A DNA stretch of 64,000 nucleotides from Euryhalocaulis sp050486445 (GCA_050486445.1 JBJHDH010000006.1:32145-96144), one strand, 5' to 3'. Positions 13,975-23,614 are shown, counted from the first letter of the stretch. Notes: generated by a model from the sequence alone, not told the origin. Made by a program: numbers and translations.

Positions 13975-16152
13975 TCAGGCGAGGTCGAAGCGGTCCGCGT
14001 TCATCACTTTGGTCCAGGCCGACACAAAGTCGGTCACGAATTTCTCCTGCGCGTCGGCGCTGCCATAGACCTCCGCCAGCGCGCGCAACTCGGAATTCGA
14101 GCCAAAGACGAGATCGACGCGGGTGGCGGTCCATTTCGGTTTGCCGGTCCTGCGGTCGCGGCCTTCATAGACGTTCGCCTGCGACGTCTCTTTCCACTCC
14201 GTGTCCATGCCCAGCAGGTTGACGAAGAAGTCGTTGGACAGCGTTCCCACGCGATCGGTGAAGACGCCATGTTTGACGCCGCCATGATTGGCGCCCAGCA
14301 CGCGCAGGCCGCCGACCAGCACGGTCATTTCCGGCGCCGTCAGGGTCAGCAACTGCGCCTTGTCGACCAAAGCTTCCTCTGGCTGCATGAACTGATTGCC
14401 GCTCAGATAATTGCGGAACCCGTCGGTGCGCGGCTTCAAAGCCTCGAAGGATTCCACGTCGGTCTGTTCGGCCAGGGCGTCCATGCGGCCCGGTGCGAAG
14501 GGGACGCTCACCTCGACGCCGGCGGCTTTGGCCGCCTTTTCGACGCCGGCATTGCCCGCCAGCACGATCAGATCGGCGAGCGAGACTTTCTTGCCGCCGC
14601 CGGCCTTGCCGTTGAAGTCCTTCTGGATATTTTCCAGCGCCGACAGCACCTTGGCCAGTTCGGCCGGGTTGTTGACCTCCCAGTCCTTTTGCGGCGCCAG
14701 CCGGATGCGCGCGCCATTGGCGCCGCCGCGCTTGTCGGAACCGCGGAAGGTGGACGCCGACGCCCAGGCGGTGGAGACAAGCTGTGTGACCGTGAGGCCG
14801 GATGCGAGAATGTCCGCCTTCAGCGCCTCTGCGTCCTTGCCGTCGATCAATGGGTGATCGGCCTGCGGGATCGGATCCTGCCAGATCAGAATCTCCTTGG
14901 GCACGAGCTTGCCGCGATAGCGGGGAAGCGGCCCCATGTCGCGATGGGTCAGCTTGTACCAGGCGCGCGCGAACGCGTCGGCGAACTGATCCGGGTTCTC
15001 GTGGAAGCGGCGCGAGATTTTCTCATAGGCCGGATCGAAGCGCAGCGAGAGGTCGGTGGTCAGCATGGTCGGCGCATGCTTTTTCGACGAATCGAATGCG
15101 TCCGGAATATCGGCCGGGGCGTTCTTCGCCCGCCACTGATAGGCGCCGGCCGGGCTCTTCTCCAGCTCCCATTCGAATTTGAACAGATTGTCGAAGAAGT
15201 GGTTGCTCCACTTTGTCGGCGTCTGCGTCCAGGTGACTTCCGGGCCGCCGGTAATGGCGTCGGCGCCCATGCCGCTGCCGTGCTTGCTCCGCCAGCCAAG
15301 GCCCTGATCCTCGATCTGGGCGCCTTCGGGCTCGGGACCGATCAAGGATGGATCGCCCGCGCCGTGCGTCTTGCCGAAACTGTGGCCGCCGGCGATCAGC
15401 GCGACGGTCTCCTCGTCGTTCATGGCCATGCGGGCGAAGGTTTCGCGGATATCGCGGGCCGCCGCGACCGGATCGGGCTTGCCGTTCGGGCCTTCTGGAT
15501 TGACGTAGATCAGGCCCATCTGCACCGCGCCGAGCGGATTTTGCAGGTCGCGCTCGCCGCTATAGCGTTCGTCGCCCAGCCATGTGCCTTCGGGGCCCCA
15601 GTAAAGCTCTTGCGGAACCCACTCGTCGGCGCGGCCGCCGGCGAAGCCGAACGTCCTGAAGCCCATGTCTTCCAGCGCGACATTGCCGACCAGTACGAAC
15701 AGATCGGCCCAGGAGAGCTTGCGGCCGTATTTCTGTTTGACCGGCCATAGCAGGCGGCGCGCCTTGTCCAGATTGGCGTTGTCCGGCCAGGAATTGAGCG
15801 GGGCGAAGCGCTGCTGGCCGCCGCCGGCGCCGCCGCGGCCGTCAGTGGTGCGGTAGGTGCCGGCGCTGTGCCAGGCCAGCCGGATGAACAGGCCGCCATA
15901 ATGGCCGAAATCGGCCGGCCACCAGTCCTGACTGTCGCGCATCAAGGCGTGCAGATCCTTGATGACGGCGTCGAGGTCGAGGCTCTCGAATTCCTTCGCG
16001 TAGTCAAAATCCTCGCCCATCGGGTCGGCGGCGGGTGTTTTGGAGCGCAGAACGCTGAGGTCGAGCTGCTGGGGCCACCAGTCGCGATTGGTCCGGCCGC
16101 GGGGATGGGCGACGGGGCACTTGCCGGGGGCGCTGTCGGTCTTGCTGTCCAC
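13975..16152 (-). CDS. katG: Catalase-peroxidase KatG
   Basis: 725 residues from GTG at 16152, chosen for GGGAGGAA just upstream; the frame is open to 16248. It is a bifunctional haem catalase and peroxidase. By spacing from the M. tuberculosis enzyme, the covalent adduct is W94-Y216-M242, the distal pocket R91 and H95 (IRLAWHSAGTYR) and the proximal haem ligand H257 (GGHSFGKTHG). The N-terminal half carries the catalytic domain and the C-terminal half the haem-free copy, giving full length. It is divergent from oxyR, and the shared 144-bp spacer holds a predicted OxyR site. Confidence 0.97.
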   Translation of the reverse strand: MDSKTDSAPGKCPVAHPRGRTNRDWWPQQLDLSVLRSKTPAADPMGEDFDYAKEFESLDLDAVIKDLHALMRDSQDWWPADFGHYGGLFIRLAWHSAGTYRTTDGRGGAGGGQQRFAPLNSWPDNANLDKARRLLWPVKQKYGRKLSWADLFVLVGNVALEDMGFRTFGFAGGRADEWVPQELYWGPEGTWLGDERYSGERDLQNPLGAVQMGLIYVNPEGPNGKPDPVAAARDIRETFARMAMNDEETVALIAGGHSFGKTHGAGDPSLIGPEPEGAQIEDQGLGWRSKHGSGMGADAITGGPEVTWTQTPTKWSNHFFDNLFKFEWELEKSPAGAYQWRAKNAPADIPDAFDSSKKHAPTMLTTDLSLRFDPAYEKISRRFHENPDQFADAFARAWYKLTHRDMGPLPRYRGKLVPKEILIWQDPIPQADHPLIDGKDAEALKADILASGLTVTQLVSTAWASASTFRGSDKRGGANGARIRLAPQKDWEVNNPAELAKVLSALENIQKDFNGKAGGGKKVSLADLIVLAGNAGVEKAAKAAGVEVSVPFAPGRMDALAEQTDVESFEALKPRTDGFRNYLSGNQFMQPEEALVDKAQLLTLTAPEMTVLVGGLRVLGANHGGVKHGVFTDRVGTLSNDFFVNLLGMDTEWKETSQANVYEGRDRRTGKPKWTATRVDLVFGSNSELRALAEVYGSADAQEKFVTDFVSAWTKVMNADRFDLA

Positions 16153-16257
16153 GGTTTCCTCCCTGGGGTTGATCGTGCGGTGATCGCGGGTTCCCGAAGA
16201 ACGCTTGCGGGGGATGGTATCGGGGCCATGTGACGATGCGCCCCGCATTGATGAAAA

Positions 16258-16299
16258 ACAAATTGATTGTCATTATTCTCCTGATAGACCCGCTCTATG
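16258..16299. promoter_or_regulatory. Predicted OxyR binding element between katG and oxyR
   Basis: Two T-N11-A motifs (16263-16275 and 16285-16297), 22 bp centre to centre. The second reads ATAG-N7-CTAT, the classic OxyR half-site pair, and its right arm runs into the ATG of oxyR at 16297. OxyR bound here would sit on its own start codon, which suits negative autoregulation together with activation of katG 106 nt away. Confidence 0.65.
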
Positions 16300-17199
16300 A
16301 CTCCCCTTCCCACCCTGCGTCAGCTCCAGTTTTTCGCGGCGCTCGCCGACACGGGGTCGTTCCGCGAGGCGGCGGCGCGGGCCGGCGTCACCCAGCCGGC
16401 GCTATCGGCCGCGATCAAGGAGCTGGAAGGCCTGCTGGGCGCTGTTCTGGTCGAGCGCGGTTCCAGAGGCTGCTCCCTGACCGCGGCGGGGGAGCAGACG
16501 CTGGTCCGCGCCCGCCGCATTCTGTCGGACGCGGAGGAATTGGCGCCCGCCGTGCGCGCCGCCGGCGCGCCGCTCTCGGGGCAGGTAGCGCTGGGCGTGA
16601 TCCCGTCCATCGCACCGTTCCTGCTGCCGCGCGCGCTGCCGGAACTGGCGCAGCGTTTTCCCGGGCTCGAATTGAATCTGCGCGAAGACATCACCGCCCG
16701 CCTGCTTGACGCGCTGCGCGACCGCAGCCTCGACCTTGCCGTGATCGCGCTGCCTTATGAGACACCGGGGGTGGAGACCGAGGCGGCCTTCGCCGACGAG
16801 TTTCTGCTGATCGCGCCGCCCGGTCACAACTTGCTTTCGCGCAGTCGGCTCAGCATCGACGATGTGCCGGAGGATGAATTGCTGTTGCTCCAGGACGGGC
16901 ATTGTCTGCGCGATCATGTGCTGGACGCCTGCCGCGCCAGTTCCGGCTCGCGCCGCGAATTCGGCGCTACCAGTCTTCAGACTCTGACCGAGATGGTCGC
17001 CGCCGGCTATGGTCTGACGCTGGCGCCGCGCCTGATGACCCCGCCGGGCCCCGCCGCGGACGGACGGGTGGAGGCGCGCGCCTTCGAGCCGAAACTGGTG
17101 GGACGGGAAATCGGCGTCGCCTGGCGCAAGGGCGGGATGCGCGAACGCGACGGCCGCCTGCTCGCCGCCGCGCTGCGCGAGATCGGCGGCGGGCAATAA
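16297..17199 (+). CDS. oxyR: Hydrogen-peroxide sensor OxyR (LysR family)
   Basis: 300 residues. The N-terminal LysR winged helix is TLRQLQFFAALADTGSFREAAARAGVTQPALSAAIKELE. The regulatory domain carries C203 and C212 (DGHCLRDHVLDACR), nine residues apart like C199 and C208 of E. coli OxyR, which form the activating disulphide, so this is an OxyR and not a general LysR protein. Divergent from katG. There is no obvious ribosome site; the ATG overlaps the predicted OxyR operator. Probable targets here are katG and ahpC-ahpD. Confidence 0.93.
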   Translation: MTPLPTLRQLQFFAALADTGSFREAAARAGVTQPALSAAIKELEGLLGAVLVERGSRGCSLTAAGEQTLVRARRILSDAEELAPAVRAAGAPLSGQVALGVIPSIAPFLLPRALPELAQRFPGLELNLREDITARLLDALRDRSLDLAVIALPYETPGVETEAAFADEFLLIAPPGHNLLSRSRLSIDDVPEDELLLLQDGHCLRDHVLDACRASSGSRREFGATSLQTLTEMVAAGYGLTLAPRLMTPPGPAADGRVEARAFEPKLVGREIGVAWRKGGMRERDGRLLAAALREIGGGQ

Positions 17200-17214
17200 A
17201 GGCGGGCGGGCCGT

Positions 17215-17670
17215 CTACAACACCGCGTAGATTTTCACGCGCACCGAGTCCTTTGTCCGCTCGCCTTCGCCGACAAACAGCGTGCGGTTCAGCCAGTCAT
17301 AACGCGCATCGCCGGTTTCAAAGGACGGCGCCGTGCGGAAATAATAGAGCGAGGGGTCGACGATCTCGCCGCTCATCACGCGCGCCATCACGTCTGGCGG
17401 GCCATGACGCAAAGCGTGGTTCACCACATAGATGTCCGCGCCGTCATCGGTTTTGAGCGCGTAGCGCGCCTCCAGAATCGAAAGCCCGTCCGGCCGGATG
17501 ATCTGGTGATCGGCGCCGCCGGGCTGCACCGTTGCATTGAGACGCGGGCCTTCGGCGCGGCCGCCGAGAATTTGCACCGTGCGGCGCACGCCCTGCTGCG
17601 TTTCGGCGAGCACGACCGGCTGGGCGACCTGCACCTCCAGCGTCGTGACATGGTCCAGGCGGATGCTCAT
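17215..17670 (-). CDS. DUF3237 domain protein
   Basis: 151 residues covering one DUF3237 (UPF0311) domain; conserved stretches are GGRAEGPRLNATVQPGGADHQIIRPDG, LEARYALKTDDGADIYVVN, YYFRTAPSFETGDARYDWLNRTLFVG. No enzymatic activity is established for the family. No signal peptide, so cytoplasmic. Its ATG overlaps the stop of the upstream prolyl oligopeptidase gene by 4 nt (ATGA), so the two are probably made together, though I see no functional link. Confidence 0.85.
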   Translation of the reverse strand: MSIRLDHVTTLEVQVAQPVVLAETQQGVRRTVQILGGRAEGPRLNATVQPGGADHQIIRPDGLSILEARYALKTDDGADIYVVNHALRHGPPDVMARVMSGEIVDPSLYYFRTAPSFETGDARYDWLNRTLFVGEGERTKDSVRVKIYAVL

Positions 17671-19820
17671 GGGCGCGCGCCCATGCCGTCAGCCGGGCCG
17701 CCCAGCTGGCGCCAGAGCCAGGCGAATTCCAGTGCGGTGCGCCGCGCCGTCTCGATCAGATTGGCCGCCGCCGAATGGCCGCCGTCGATATTTTCATAAT
17801 AGTCGAAATCGTAGCCCATCTCCTGCAACCGCATGGCCATCTTGCGCGCATGGGCCGGATGCACGCGGTCGTCCTTGGTCGATGTGACGAAGAAAACCGG
17901 CGGATAGGCCGCGCCCTCGCGCACATTGTGATAGGGCGAGATCGACTGGAGGAAGGCGCGCTCTTCCGCGATGGATGGGCTGCCATATTCGCCGACCCAG
18001 CTCGCCCCGGCCAGCAGCCGGTCGTAGCGCAGCATGTCGAGCAGCGGCACCTGGCTGATGACCGCGCCGAACAGGTCCGGCCGCTGCACATACATCACGC
18101 CGGTCAGCAGCCCGCCATTGGAGCCGCCCTGCACGCCAAGCCGCTCGGGCGCGGTGATGCCGCGCGCGATCAGGTCTTCGGCGACGGCGATGAAATCGTC
18201 ATAGATGATCTGACGGCCGGTTTTCAGCCCGGCCTGGTGCCAGGCGGGGCCGAACTCGCCGCCGCCGCGGATATTGGCCAGCACGAACACGCCGCCGCGC
18301 GCCACCCAGAGCCGGCCGCGCCCCGCCGAATAGGACGGCGCCATCGACACCTGAAACCCGCCATAGCCATAGAGCAGCGCCGGCGCGGGACCGGCGGGCA
18401 GGTCTTTGGGCCGCATCACGAAATAGGGGATCAGGGTTCCGTCGCTGGACGGCGCCTCGAACTGCTCCACAATCATGGACGATGCGTCGAACCATTCGGG
18501 AAGCTGCTTCACAGCGTGCGCGGTCAGGTTTTCCAGATCGGCGAGATAGAGCGCGTTGGAAACCAGCATCGAATTGACGTTGAAAAACGCCGTGTGCGAC
18601 TCGCGGTCGGCGCTGGCCAGCCCGATGACGCCATTTTCGGGAAGCGGCAGGCGCCGCCCGGTCCATGTCTCCCCCTCACGGCGGAACAGATGCGCCTCGC
18701 TCTGCACATTGTGCGTGGTCAGCACGATCAGCCCATCGGCGCTGGCGGCGGCGCCCTGAAAGGCGCTGCGCGAATCCGGCCGCCAGACCAGCTCCACGCG
18801 CGGCGGCGCGCCCGCCTGCACGGAGTCCAGATCGAGCGCGATCAGATCGCCGGAGAGGAAGCCGCCTTCGGCGCCCTCCATGTCTTCTTCCAGCGAGACG
18901 ATCATCCAGCCATGCAGGATTTCCTGCACGCTGGAGCGGAGCGGCAGAGGCAGGCGGAGCAGCGCGCCGTCCGCGCCCTCCAGCCAGTATTCCGACTCAT
19001 AGAACGTCACCGCGCGGGTGAAATAGACAAACCGCCGCCCGTCCGGCTCATGGATCGCGGCGGGCCAGACGCCGACATCTTCCGGCGCGCCGCGAAAGAT
19101 TTCTTCCGCCTCGTCCAGCGTCTGCCCGCGCGCCAGCCGCTTGACGATAAAGGGATAGCCGCTTTCGGTGAGCGAGCCGCCCGGCTCGGCCGCGCCCCAG
19201 TCCGTGGTCAGCAGCAGCGTGTCGCGATCCGCCCATGCGCTGCCCGATTTGGCGATGGGAATCTCGAACCCCTCCGCCGGAAAGGCGCGGGTCTCGATGT
19301 CGAATTCGCGCCTGATCGCGGCGTCGGACCCGCCATCGGACAGCGAGACCAGACAGCTATTCCAGTCCGGCGGCGCGCAGCTCACCCCGGCATAGACCCA
19401 GTTGCGGTCCTCGCGTTCGGCCAGCGCGTCGAGGTCCAGCAGCACGTCCCATTCGGGACGCTCGCCCAGATAGGAATCCTGTGTGGTGCGCCGCCACAGC
19501 CCGCGCACATGCGTCTCGTCCTGCCAGAAATTATAGAGATGGCCGCCGCGCTGGCCGGGCGCGGGAATCCGGTCCTGCGAATTGACGATCTCCAACATCT
19601 CCGCATAGAGCGCCTGATAGAGCGGATCGGCCTCCAGTTCCGCCAGCGTGCGCGCGTTCCACTCGCGCACCTGGGCGATGGCGCGCTCGCCCTCCACCTC
19701 TTCCAGCCACAGATGGGGGTCTTCGTTTTCGTTGACGGTCATGTCCTGCGTTGTGTCCTGCGCCAGAGCGGGCGCGGCCAGCAGGGAAACGGCGGCGATG
19801 CCGGACGCCAGTGCGCGCAT
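17667..19820 (-). CDS. Exported prolyl oligopeptidase family (S9) serine peptidase
   Basis: 717 residues from the ATG at 19820, chosen because it begins a clean signal peptide (MRALASGIAAVSLLAAPALAQ); the frame is open to 19901. The N-terminal S9 signature DPHLWLEEVEGERAIAQVREWN precedes a seven-bladed propeller region (about 80-430). The C-terminal alpha/beta-hydrolase domain has the nucleophile S567 in GGSNGG, an Asp in TKDDRVHP and the His in DGGHSAA. It would cleave short proline-containing peptides in the periplasm. Translationally coupled to the DUF3237 gene; divergent from dapF. Confidence 0.93.
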   Translation of the reverse strand: MRALASGIAAVSLLAAPALAQDTTQDMTVNENEDPHLWLEEVEGERAIAQVREWNARTLAELEADPLYQALYAEMLEIVNSQDRIPAPGQRGGHLYNFWQDETHVRGLWRRTTQDSYLGERPEWDVLLDLDALAEREDRNWVYAGVSCAPPDWNSCLVSLSDGGSDAAIRREFDIETRAFPAEGFEIPIAKSGSAWADRDTLLLTTDWGAAEPGGSLTESGYPFIVKRLARGQTLDEAEEIFRGAPEDVGVWPAAIHEPDGRRFVYFTRAVTFYESEYWLEGADGALLRLPLPLRSSVQEILHGWMIVSLEEDMEGAEGGFLSGDLIALDLDSVQAGAPPRVELVWRPDSRSAFQGAAASADGLIVLTTHNVQSEAHLFRREGETWTGRRLPLPENGVIGLASADRESHTAFFNVNSMLVSNALYLADLENLTAHAVKQLPEWFDASSMIVEQFEAPSSDGTLIPYFVMRPKDLPAGPAPALLYGYGGFQVSMAPSYSAGRGRLWVARGGVFVLANIRGGGEFGPAWHQAGLKTGRQIIYDDFIAVAEDLIARGITAPERLGVQGGSNGGLLTGVMYVQRPDLFGAVISQVPLLDMLRYDRLLAGASWVGEYGSPSIAEERAFLQSISPYHNVREGAAYPPVFFVTSTKDDRVHPAHARKMAMRLQEMGYDFDYYENIDGGHSAAANLIETARRTALEFAWLWRQLGGPADGMGARP

Positions 19821-19899
19821 GGGGAAGCCTCTTTGAAATCCCGGTGACCCTAATGCCGCCGGCTTCGCTTTCAAGCGTTTCGCGCCTATATCCAGCGCC

Positions 19900-20730
19900 A
19901 TGCGCTATCTGAAGATGACCGGCGCCGGCAACGCGTTCGCGGTGTTCGATGCGCGCCATGCGCCCTCGGGAAGGCTGGAGCTTTCCGAAACGCAGGCGCG
20001 CGCCATCGCGCAGGAGGCCGGGGCCGACCAGATCGTGGCCATCGAGGCGGCGCGCGGACCAGGCGAGGCGGCGCATCTGCGCTTCTGGAACGCCGATGGC
20101 GGCGAGGCGGGCGCCTGCGGCAACGGAACGCGCGCGGCGGCCTGGCTGCTGCTGGAGGAGGCCGGCGCGGACGCGCTGGCGCTGGGCGCCGGGGACCGGG
20201 CGCTGGACGCCGCGCGCGCGGGCGATCTGCGCGTCACCGTGGATATGGGCGCGCCGCGTCTGGACTGGGAAGCCATCCCGCTGGCCGAGCGCATGGATAC
20301 GCGCGGCATCGACATCAAGATCGGCCCTATCGACAATCCGAATCTTTCCATGCCGGGCGCGGTCAGCATGGGCAATCCGCATGTGGTGTTCTTTGTCGAG
20401 GACGCGGAGGCCGCGCCGGTGCGCGAAGTGGGGCCGATGGTGGAAAACCATATGCTGTTCCCCAAGCGCACCAATGTCGGCTTCGCGCAGATTCTGGCGC
20501 CTGATCGCATCCGGCTGCGGGTGTGGGAGCGCGGGACGGGCGAGACGCCGGCCTGCGGCACCGGGGCCTGCGCCGCTCTGGTGGCCGCGCACCGCCGCCG
20601 CCTGGCCGGCCGCGCCGCGACGATCATCGCCAATGGCGGCGAGTTGCATGTGGAATGGCGCGAGGCCGACGACCATGTGCTGCTGACCGGCCCGGTGGCG
20701 TTCACTGGCGAAGGCGACTTCCCGCTCTGA
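19900..20730 (+). CDS. dapF: Diaminopimelate epimerase
   Basis: 276 residues. DapF converts LL- to meso-diaminopimelate, for lysine and peptidoglycan, by a two-base mechanism using two cysteines. They are C73 in EAGACGNGTRA and C219 in TPACGTGACAAL. The start MRYLKMTGAGNAFAVFD and the FWNADGGE, NPHVVFF and VWERGTGETPACGTGACA segments are all family features. The ATG is 79 bp from the divergent peptidase start. Convergent with the O-antigen-ligase-like gene, 47 nt away. Confidence 0.96.
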   Translation: MRYLKMTGAGNAFAVFDARHAPSGRLELSETQARAIAQEAGADQIVAIEAARGPGEAAHLRFWNADGGEAGACGNGTRAAAWLLLEEAGADALALGAGDRALDAARAGDLRVTVDMGAPRLDWEAIPLAERMDTRGIDIKIGPIDNPNLSMPGAVSMGNPHVVFFVEDAEAAPVREVGPMVENHMLFPKRTNVGFAQILAPDRIRLRVWERGTGETPACGTGACAALVAAHRRRLAGRAATIIANGGELHVEWREADDHVLLTGPVAFTGEGDFPL

Positions 20731-20777
20731 CGGGTTGAATCTCCGCCCGCCACTTGATGGCGGAAGCGAAAGCTGAA

Positions 20778-22148
20778 TCAGGCTTTTGCCGGACGGGCGG
20801 CGGCGATCCCGCACCCTACGCCCAGCAGGACAGTCCAGAACGCGGCGACCGAATAGACCTGAAGCGCATAATCGAAGAGGCCGTGGGCGACCGGCACGAT
20901 GCTGGCGCACAAAATGGCGCGCAGCCAGACACGCATGCGCGCCCGCCGGCGCAAGCCGCCCAGCATCGCGCCGGACAGCGCTGCGATAGAGGCGAACATC
21001 GCCCCGGCGCCAAAAACTCCGGCCTCCTCCAGCCACTGGATGAAGACATTATGCGTCGCGCCCTGGAAGGAGAGCCGCCGCCAGTTCTCCGCGTCCATCA
21101 GCGCATTATTGATGGCGGCGAATGAGCCCAGCCCGTTGCCGAACCAGGGCGCGGCCAGAAACGCACGCCAGTGGGGAGCGAAGATCTCGGTGCGAATGTC
21201 GATATCGTCGCCAGTCCTCTCCAGCCGGGTGGAAAGCAATTCGCTTGAGATGGACCAGGCCAGCACGATGACGGCCAAACCGCACATGCCAATAACCAGA
21301 CCGGAATAGTCGCGGCCTCCATCCGCGCGCCGGCGCCGGCCGGCTGCGAAAAACTCCCAGGCCAGAAACAGCAATATCGCGGCCAGGAACGAAAACGCCC
21401 CCGCCCGCGAGGCCGAAAGCATCAGGCCGGTTACACAGAACAGAAAAGCGAGTGCGGGCAGGATCGAGGTCCGCGCCATGGCGTTCAGCCGCTCCGCTCC
21501 GGCGCCGCGCACATCACCCCAGCGGCGGCGCAGCGCCGCCAGCGCCAGAATGGCCAGCATGCCGAACAGGGTCGCGGCGGTGTTCGCCGAAAGAAAGCCG
21601 GCGGCAAGCCGGTCACGATGGAAAGGCCGCTCAACCCCGAATACGCGCGCCGGGTCGGCGATGAAGTCGACAAAGGCCCAGATGGCGTAGAGAGCGGCGA
21701 ACAGGATCAGCACCCGGAAGAAAAACCGGACGCGCGGCGTGTTCTGTCCGACAATCAGCGCCGTCACAAAGGCCGCGGCCAGACCGAGAAGCTTGAACAG
21801 CTCCCGCAGGGTGGCGTCCCGGTCCATCGTAATGGCCCCTGGCCCTTCGACCCATTCCCAGAACGGATGCGCAAGACCCGCGGGCGCCGGGGCAAGCTGA
21901 AAAGCGCCAGCGATGAGCACAATTGCGAAGAAAGAGGCGGTGATGGCCAGTAGCGGCGTCAGGCGCGGAACGCCAAAGACGCCAAGCGCGAACGCGGCGA
22001 GGCCAAGCAGGCCAGCGGCCAGAACCAGGGACAGAAATCCCGTATTGGCGCCAAATGCGACATGCCCGGCGAATACAAACCCGAGCAACAGCACAACCAG
22101 CGTCATGTCTGACGCTGGCAGGCGCGGATGGGCAACGGGCGGCGTCAT
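20778..22148 (-). CDS. O-antigen ligase/polymerase-like membrane protein (Wzy_C)
   Basis: 456 residues from the ATG at 22148; an in-frame TTG at 22178 is less likely. It has about ten to twelve predicted membrane segments. A large loop holds the WaaL/Wzy-like core (AHPFWEWVEGPGAI, later SRAGAFSFLAAILLF, and FAPHWRAFLAAPWFGNGLGSFAAIN), with NVFIQWLEEAGVFGAG near the end. Such proteins polymerise or ligate surface polysaccharide at the inner membrane. No other polysaccharide genes adjoin it, so the substrate is unknown. Divergent from the VanZ-like gene. Confidence 0.82.
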   Translation of the reverse strand: MTPPVAHPRLPASDMTLVVLLLGFVFAGHVAFGANTGFLSLVLAAGLLGLAAFALGVFGVPRLTPLLAITASFFAIVLIAGAFQLAPAPAGLAHPFWEWVEGPGAITMDRDATLRELFKLLGLAAAFVTALIVGQNTPRVRFFFRVLILFAALYAIWAFVDFIADPARVFGVERPFHRDRLAAGFLSANTAATLFGMLAILALAALRRRWGDVRGAGAERLNAMARTSILPALAFLFCVTGLMLSASRAGAFSFLAAILLFLAWEFFAAGRRRRADGGRDYSGLVIGMCGLAVIVLAWSISSELLSTRLERTGDDIDIRTEIFAPHWRAFLAAPWFGNGLGSFAAINNALMDAENWRRLSFQGATHNVFIQWLEEAGVFGAGAMFASIAALSGAMLGGLRRRARMRVWLRAILCASIVPVAHGLFDYALQVYSVAAFWTVLLGVGCGIAAARPAKA

Positions 22149-22357
22149 GGCGGTTGCGGATGCGAAGTCTTGCTGCAAAAAGATGACGGGCGCTGTCTAG
22201 GGCGCCGGGGACGAACAGGCCAGCAAATGACGGGCTCAATTCCGGGAAGGGCGTTGTTAAAGCTCTGAAGATTTCCTGGCCGGCCCCGCCTTTCCAAAGA
22301 GCGTTCGCCATCTGGGCTGCGCGGCTTTGTCTTGCGCTGCTTCTGGTTCTGCTGGCC

Positions 22358-22672
22358 GTGCTGAGCCTCGGCCCGGTGCGGCGCTGGCTCTATTGGGACA
22401 AGGCGGAGCATTTCTGCGGCGGCTTTGCGATCCTGATGCTTGCCGCCATCGCCTTTCCCCGTATTCCGGTTCTGGTTCTGGCCGCTATCGCCGCCGCGGG
22501 CGCGGGCGCGGCGGAACTGGCGCAAATGGGAATTGCAGGCCGCAGCGCCGCCTGGTCAGATTTCCTGGCTTCGTTCGCCGGCGTGGGCGCGGCGCTGGCG
22601 GCGATCGCCGCCGCCGCTCTGCGCCGGTCAGACAGACATCAACCGCCCGGGCGCGACGGATTATCCGGCTGA
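22358..22672 (+). CDS. VanZ-like small membrane protein, start uncertain
   Basis: The GTG at 22358 gives 104 residues, starting VLSLGPVRRWLYWDKAEHFCGGFAIL, then two more hydrophobic segments and a short polar tail. WDKAEHF..F is the VanZ-like signature. Family members normally begin with a membrane segment before this motif, and one is encoded in frame just upstream (ARLCLALLLVLLAVL, nt about 22319-22360). No ATG, GTG or TTG lies in frame between the TGA at 22184 and 22358, so either a rare start codon is used or the first helix begins at the GTG. The function of the family is unclear. The 3' end overlaps the convergent gene by 12 nt. Confidence 0.65.
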   Translation: MLSLGPVRRWLYWDKAEHFCGGFAILMLAAIAFPRIPVLVLAAIAAAGAGAAELAQMGIAGRSAAWSDFLASFAGVGAALAAIAAAALRRSDRHQPPGRDGLSG

Positions 22673-23614
22673 GCCTGGCTGTTCAGCGCCGGCGGCATTT
22701 TCTTCGGCGCTATCGGCCGGCGGGTCTGACGGCCCACGCGGCTCCAATACCGCCAGTTCAGGCATTTCGGCGACCTGCACCCAGTCCCGGGAATAGGCGT
22801 GAATCTGGCGCGTGCGCCAGTGATAGGGCGCAGCGTCCCATGTGAGAATCCAGGGCGTGAGATTATCCAGCACATAGTCGCCCCCGTCGGTGGAGACGAT
22901 CAGCACCAGATGCCGACCATAGACCGGGTGCGTGCCCACGGCGAAAAACATCGCTCCCGGCGGGACGCCCGCGTCCAGCAGCATCCGCCGCTTTTCCAGC
23001 GCATAATCCTCACAATCGCCATAGGGATCGTCGCCGTCGGAGAGCGGCATGGCCCAGCGCTCCTCCACGCCATAGATCTCCATGTCCGTCGCCGGGCGGA
23101 TGTTGCGATTGACCAGGGCGTTGATGCGCCGCACCTCACGCCACACAGCGGCCTTTTCCACGCGGACAGGCTCGATCGGAGCCTGTTCCGCGAGGGCCGG
23201 CTCTTCCGTCGCGGCCTGGGCGCTGTCCGCCGCCGGCGTTCCGGTCTGCAAGAGCGGCGCCGGCATCAGGGCCTGCATGACGTCTGTCCGCACCCCCGTA
23301 TCCACCATGGCCAGGCGCAGCGGCGCAGCGGCGGCGCGAGCCTCGATGGCGGCGACCAGAGCATCATCCCCGGACGCTTCGTCCGGAAGATGCGCTTTCT
23401 CCGCTTCCGCCATATGAAGCTCCGCCGGGACGGGTCCGCATTCTTCGGGGCGCTCATCGCAGAACTGGTTAAAGCCGGCAGGCGGCAGGGCGGCCAGCCC
23501 GGCTGGCATCCAGCTTGAGCCTGACCCTGACCCGGCGCCCGTCGTGGCGCTGCATGCCGCCAACCCCAGCACCCCCGCGCACGCCGCCAGAATCCGCGCC
23601 GTTCTGAAAACCAT
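22661..23614 (-). CDS. Transglutaminase-like cysteine peptidase (BTLCP), lipoprotein
   Basis: 317 residues. The signal peptide ends in LGLAAC, so it is a predicted lipoprotein. A disordered stretch (about 25-155) leads to the bacterial transglutaminase-like cysteine protease domain: WREVRRINALVNRNIRPATD, the catalytic Cys in DPYGDCEDYALEKRRMLLDAGV, the His in YGRHLVLIVSTDGGDYVLDNL and the Asp that follows. LapG belongs to this wider family and releases surface adhesins, but no lapD-like or adhesin gene is near. The C-terminal tail is acidic. A perfect TATAAT lies about 80 nt upstream. Confidence 0.85.
   Translation of the reverse strand: MVFRTARILAACAGVLGLAACSATTGAGSGSGSSWMPAGLAALPPAGFNQFCDERPEECGPVPAELHMAEAEKAHLPDEASGDDALVAAIEARAAAAPLRLAMVDTGVRTDVMQALMPAPLLQTGTPAADSAQAATEEPALAEQAPIEPVRVEKAAVWREVRRINALVNRNIRPATDMEIYGVEERWAMPLSDGDDPYGDCEDYALEKRRMLLDAGVPPGAMFFAVGTHPVYGRHLVLIVSTDGGDYVLDNLTPWILTWDAAPYHWRTRQIHAYSRDWVQVAEMPELAVLEPRGPSDPPADSAEENAAGAEQPGSAG

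Noticed and set aside
14269..15750. Open frame opposite katG
   Set aside because: Antisense shadow of a highly conserved enzyme.
17775..19847. 690-codon open frame opposite the prolyl oligopeptidase
   Set aside because: Antisense shadow with low-complexity composition; no ribosome site or homology.
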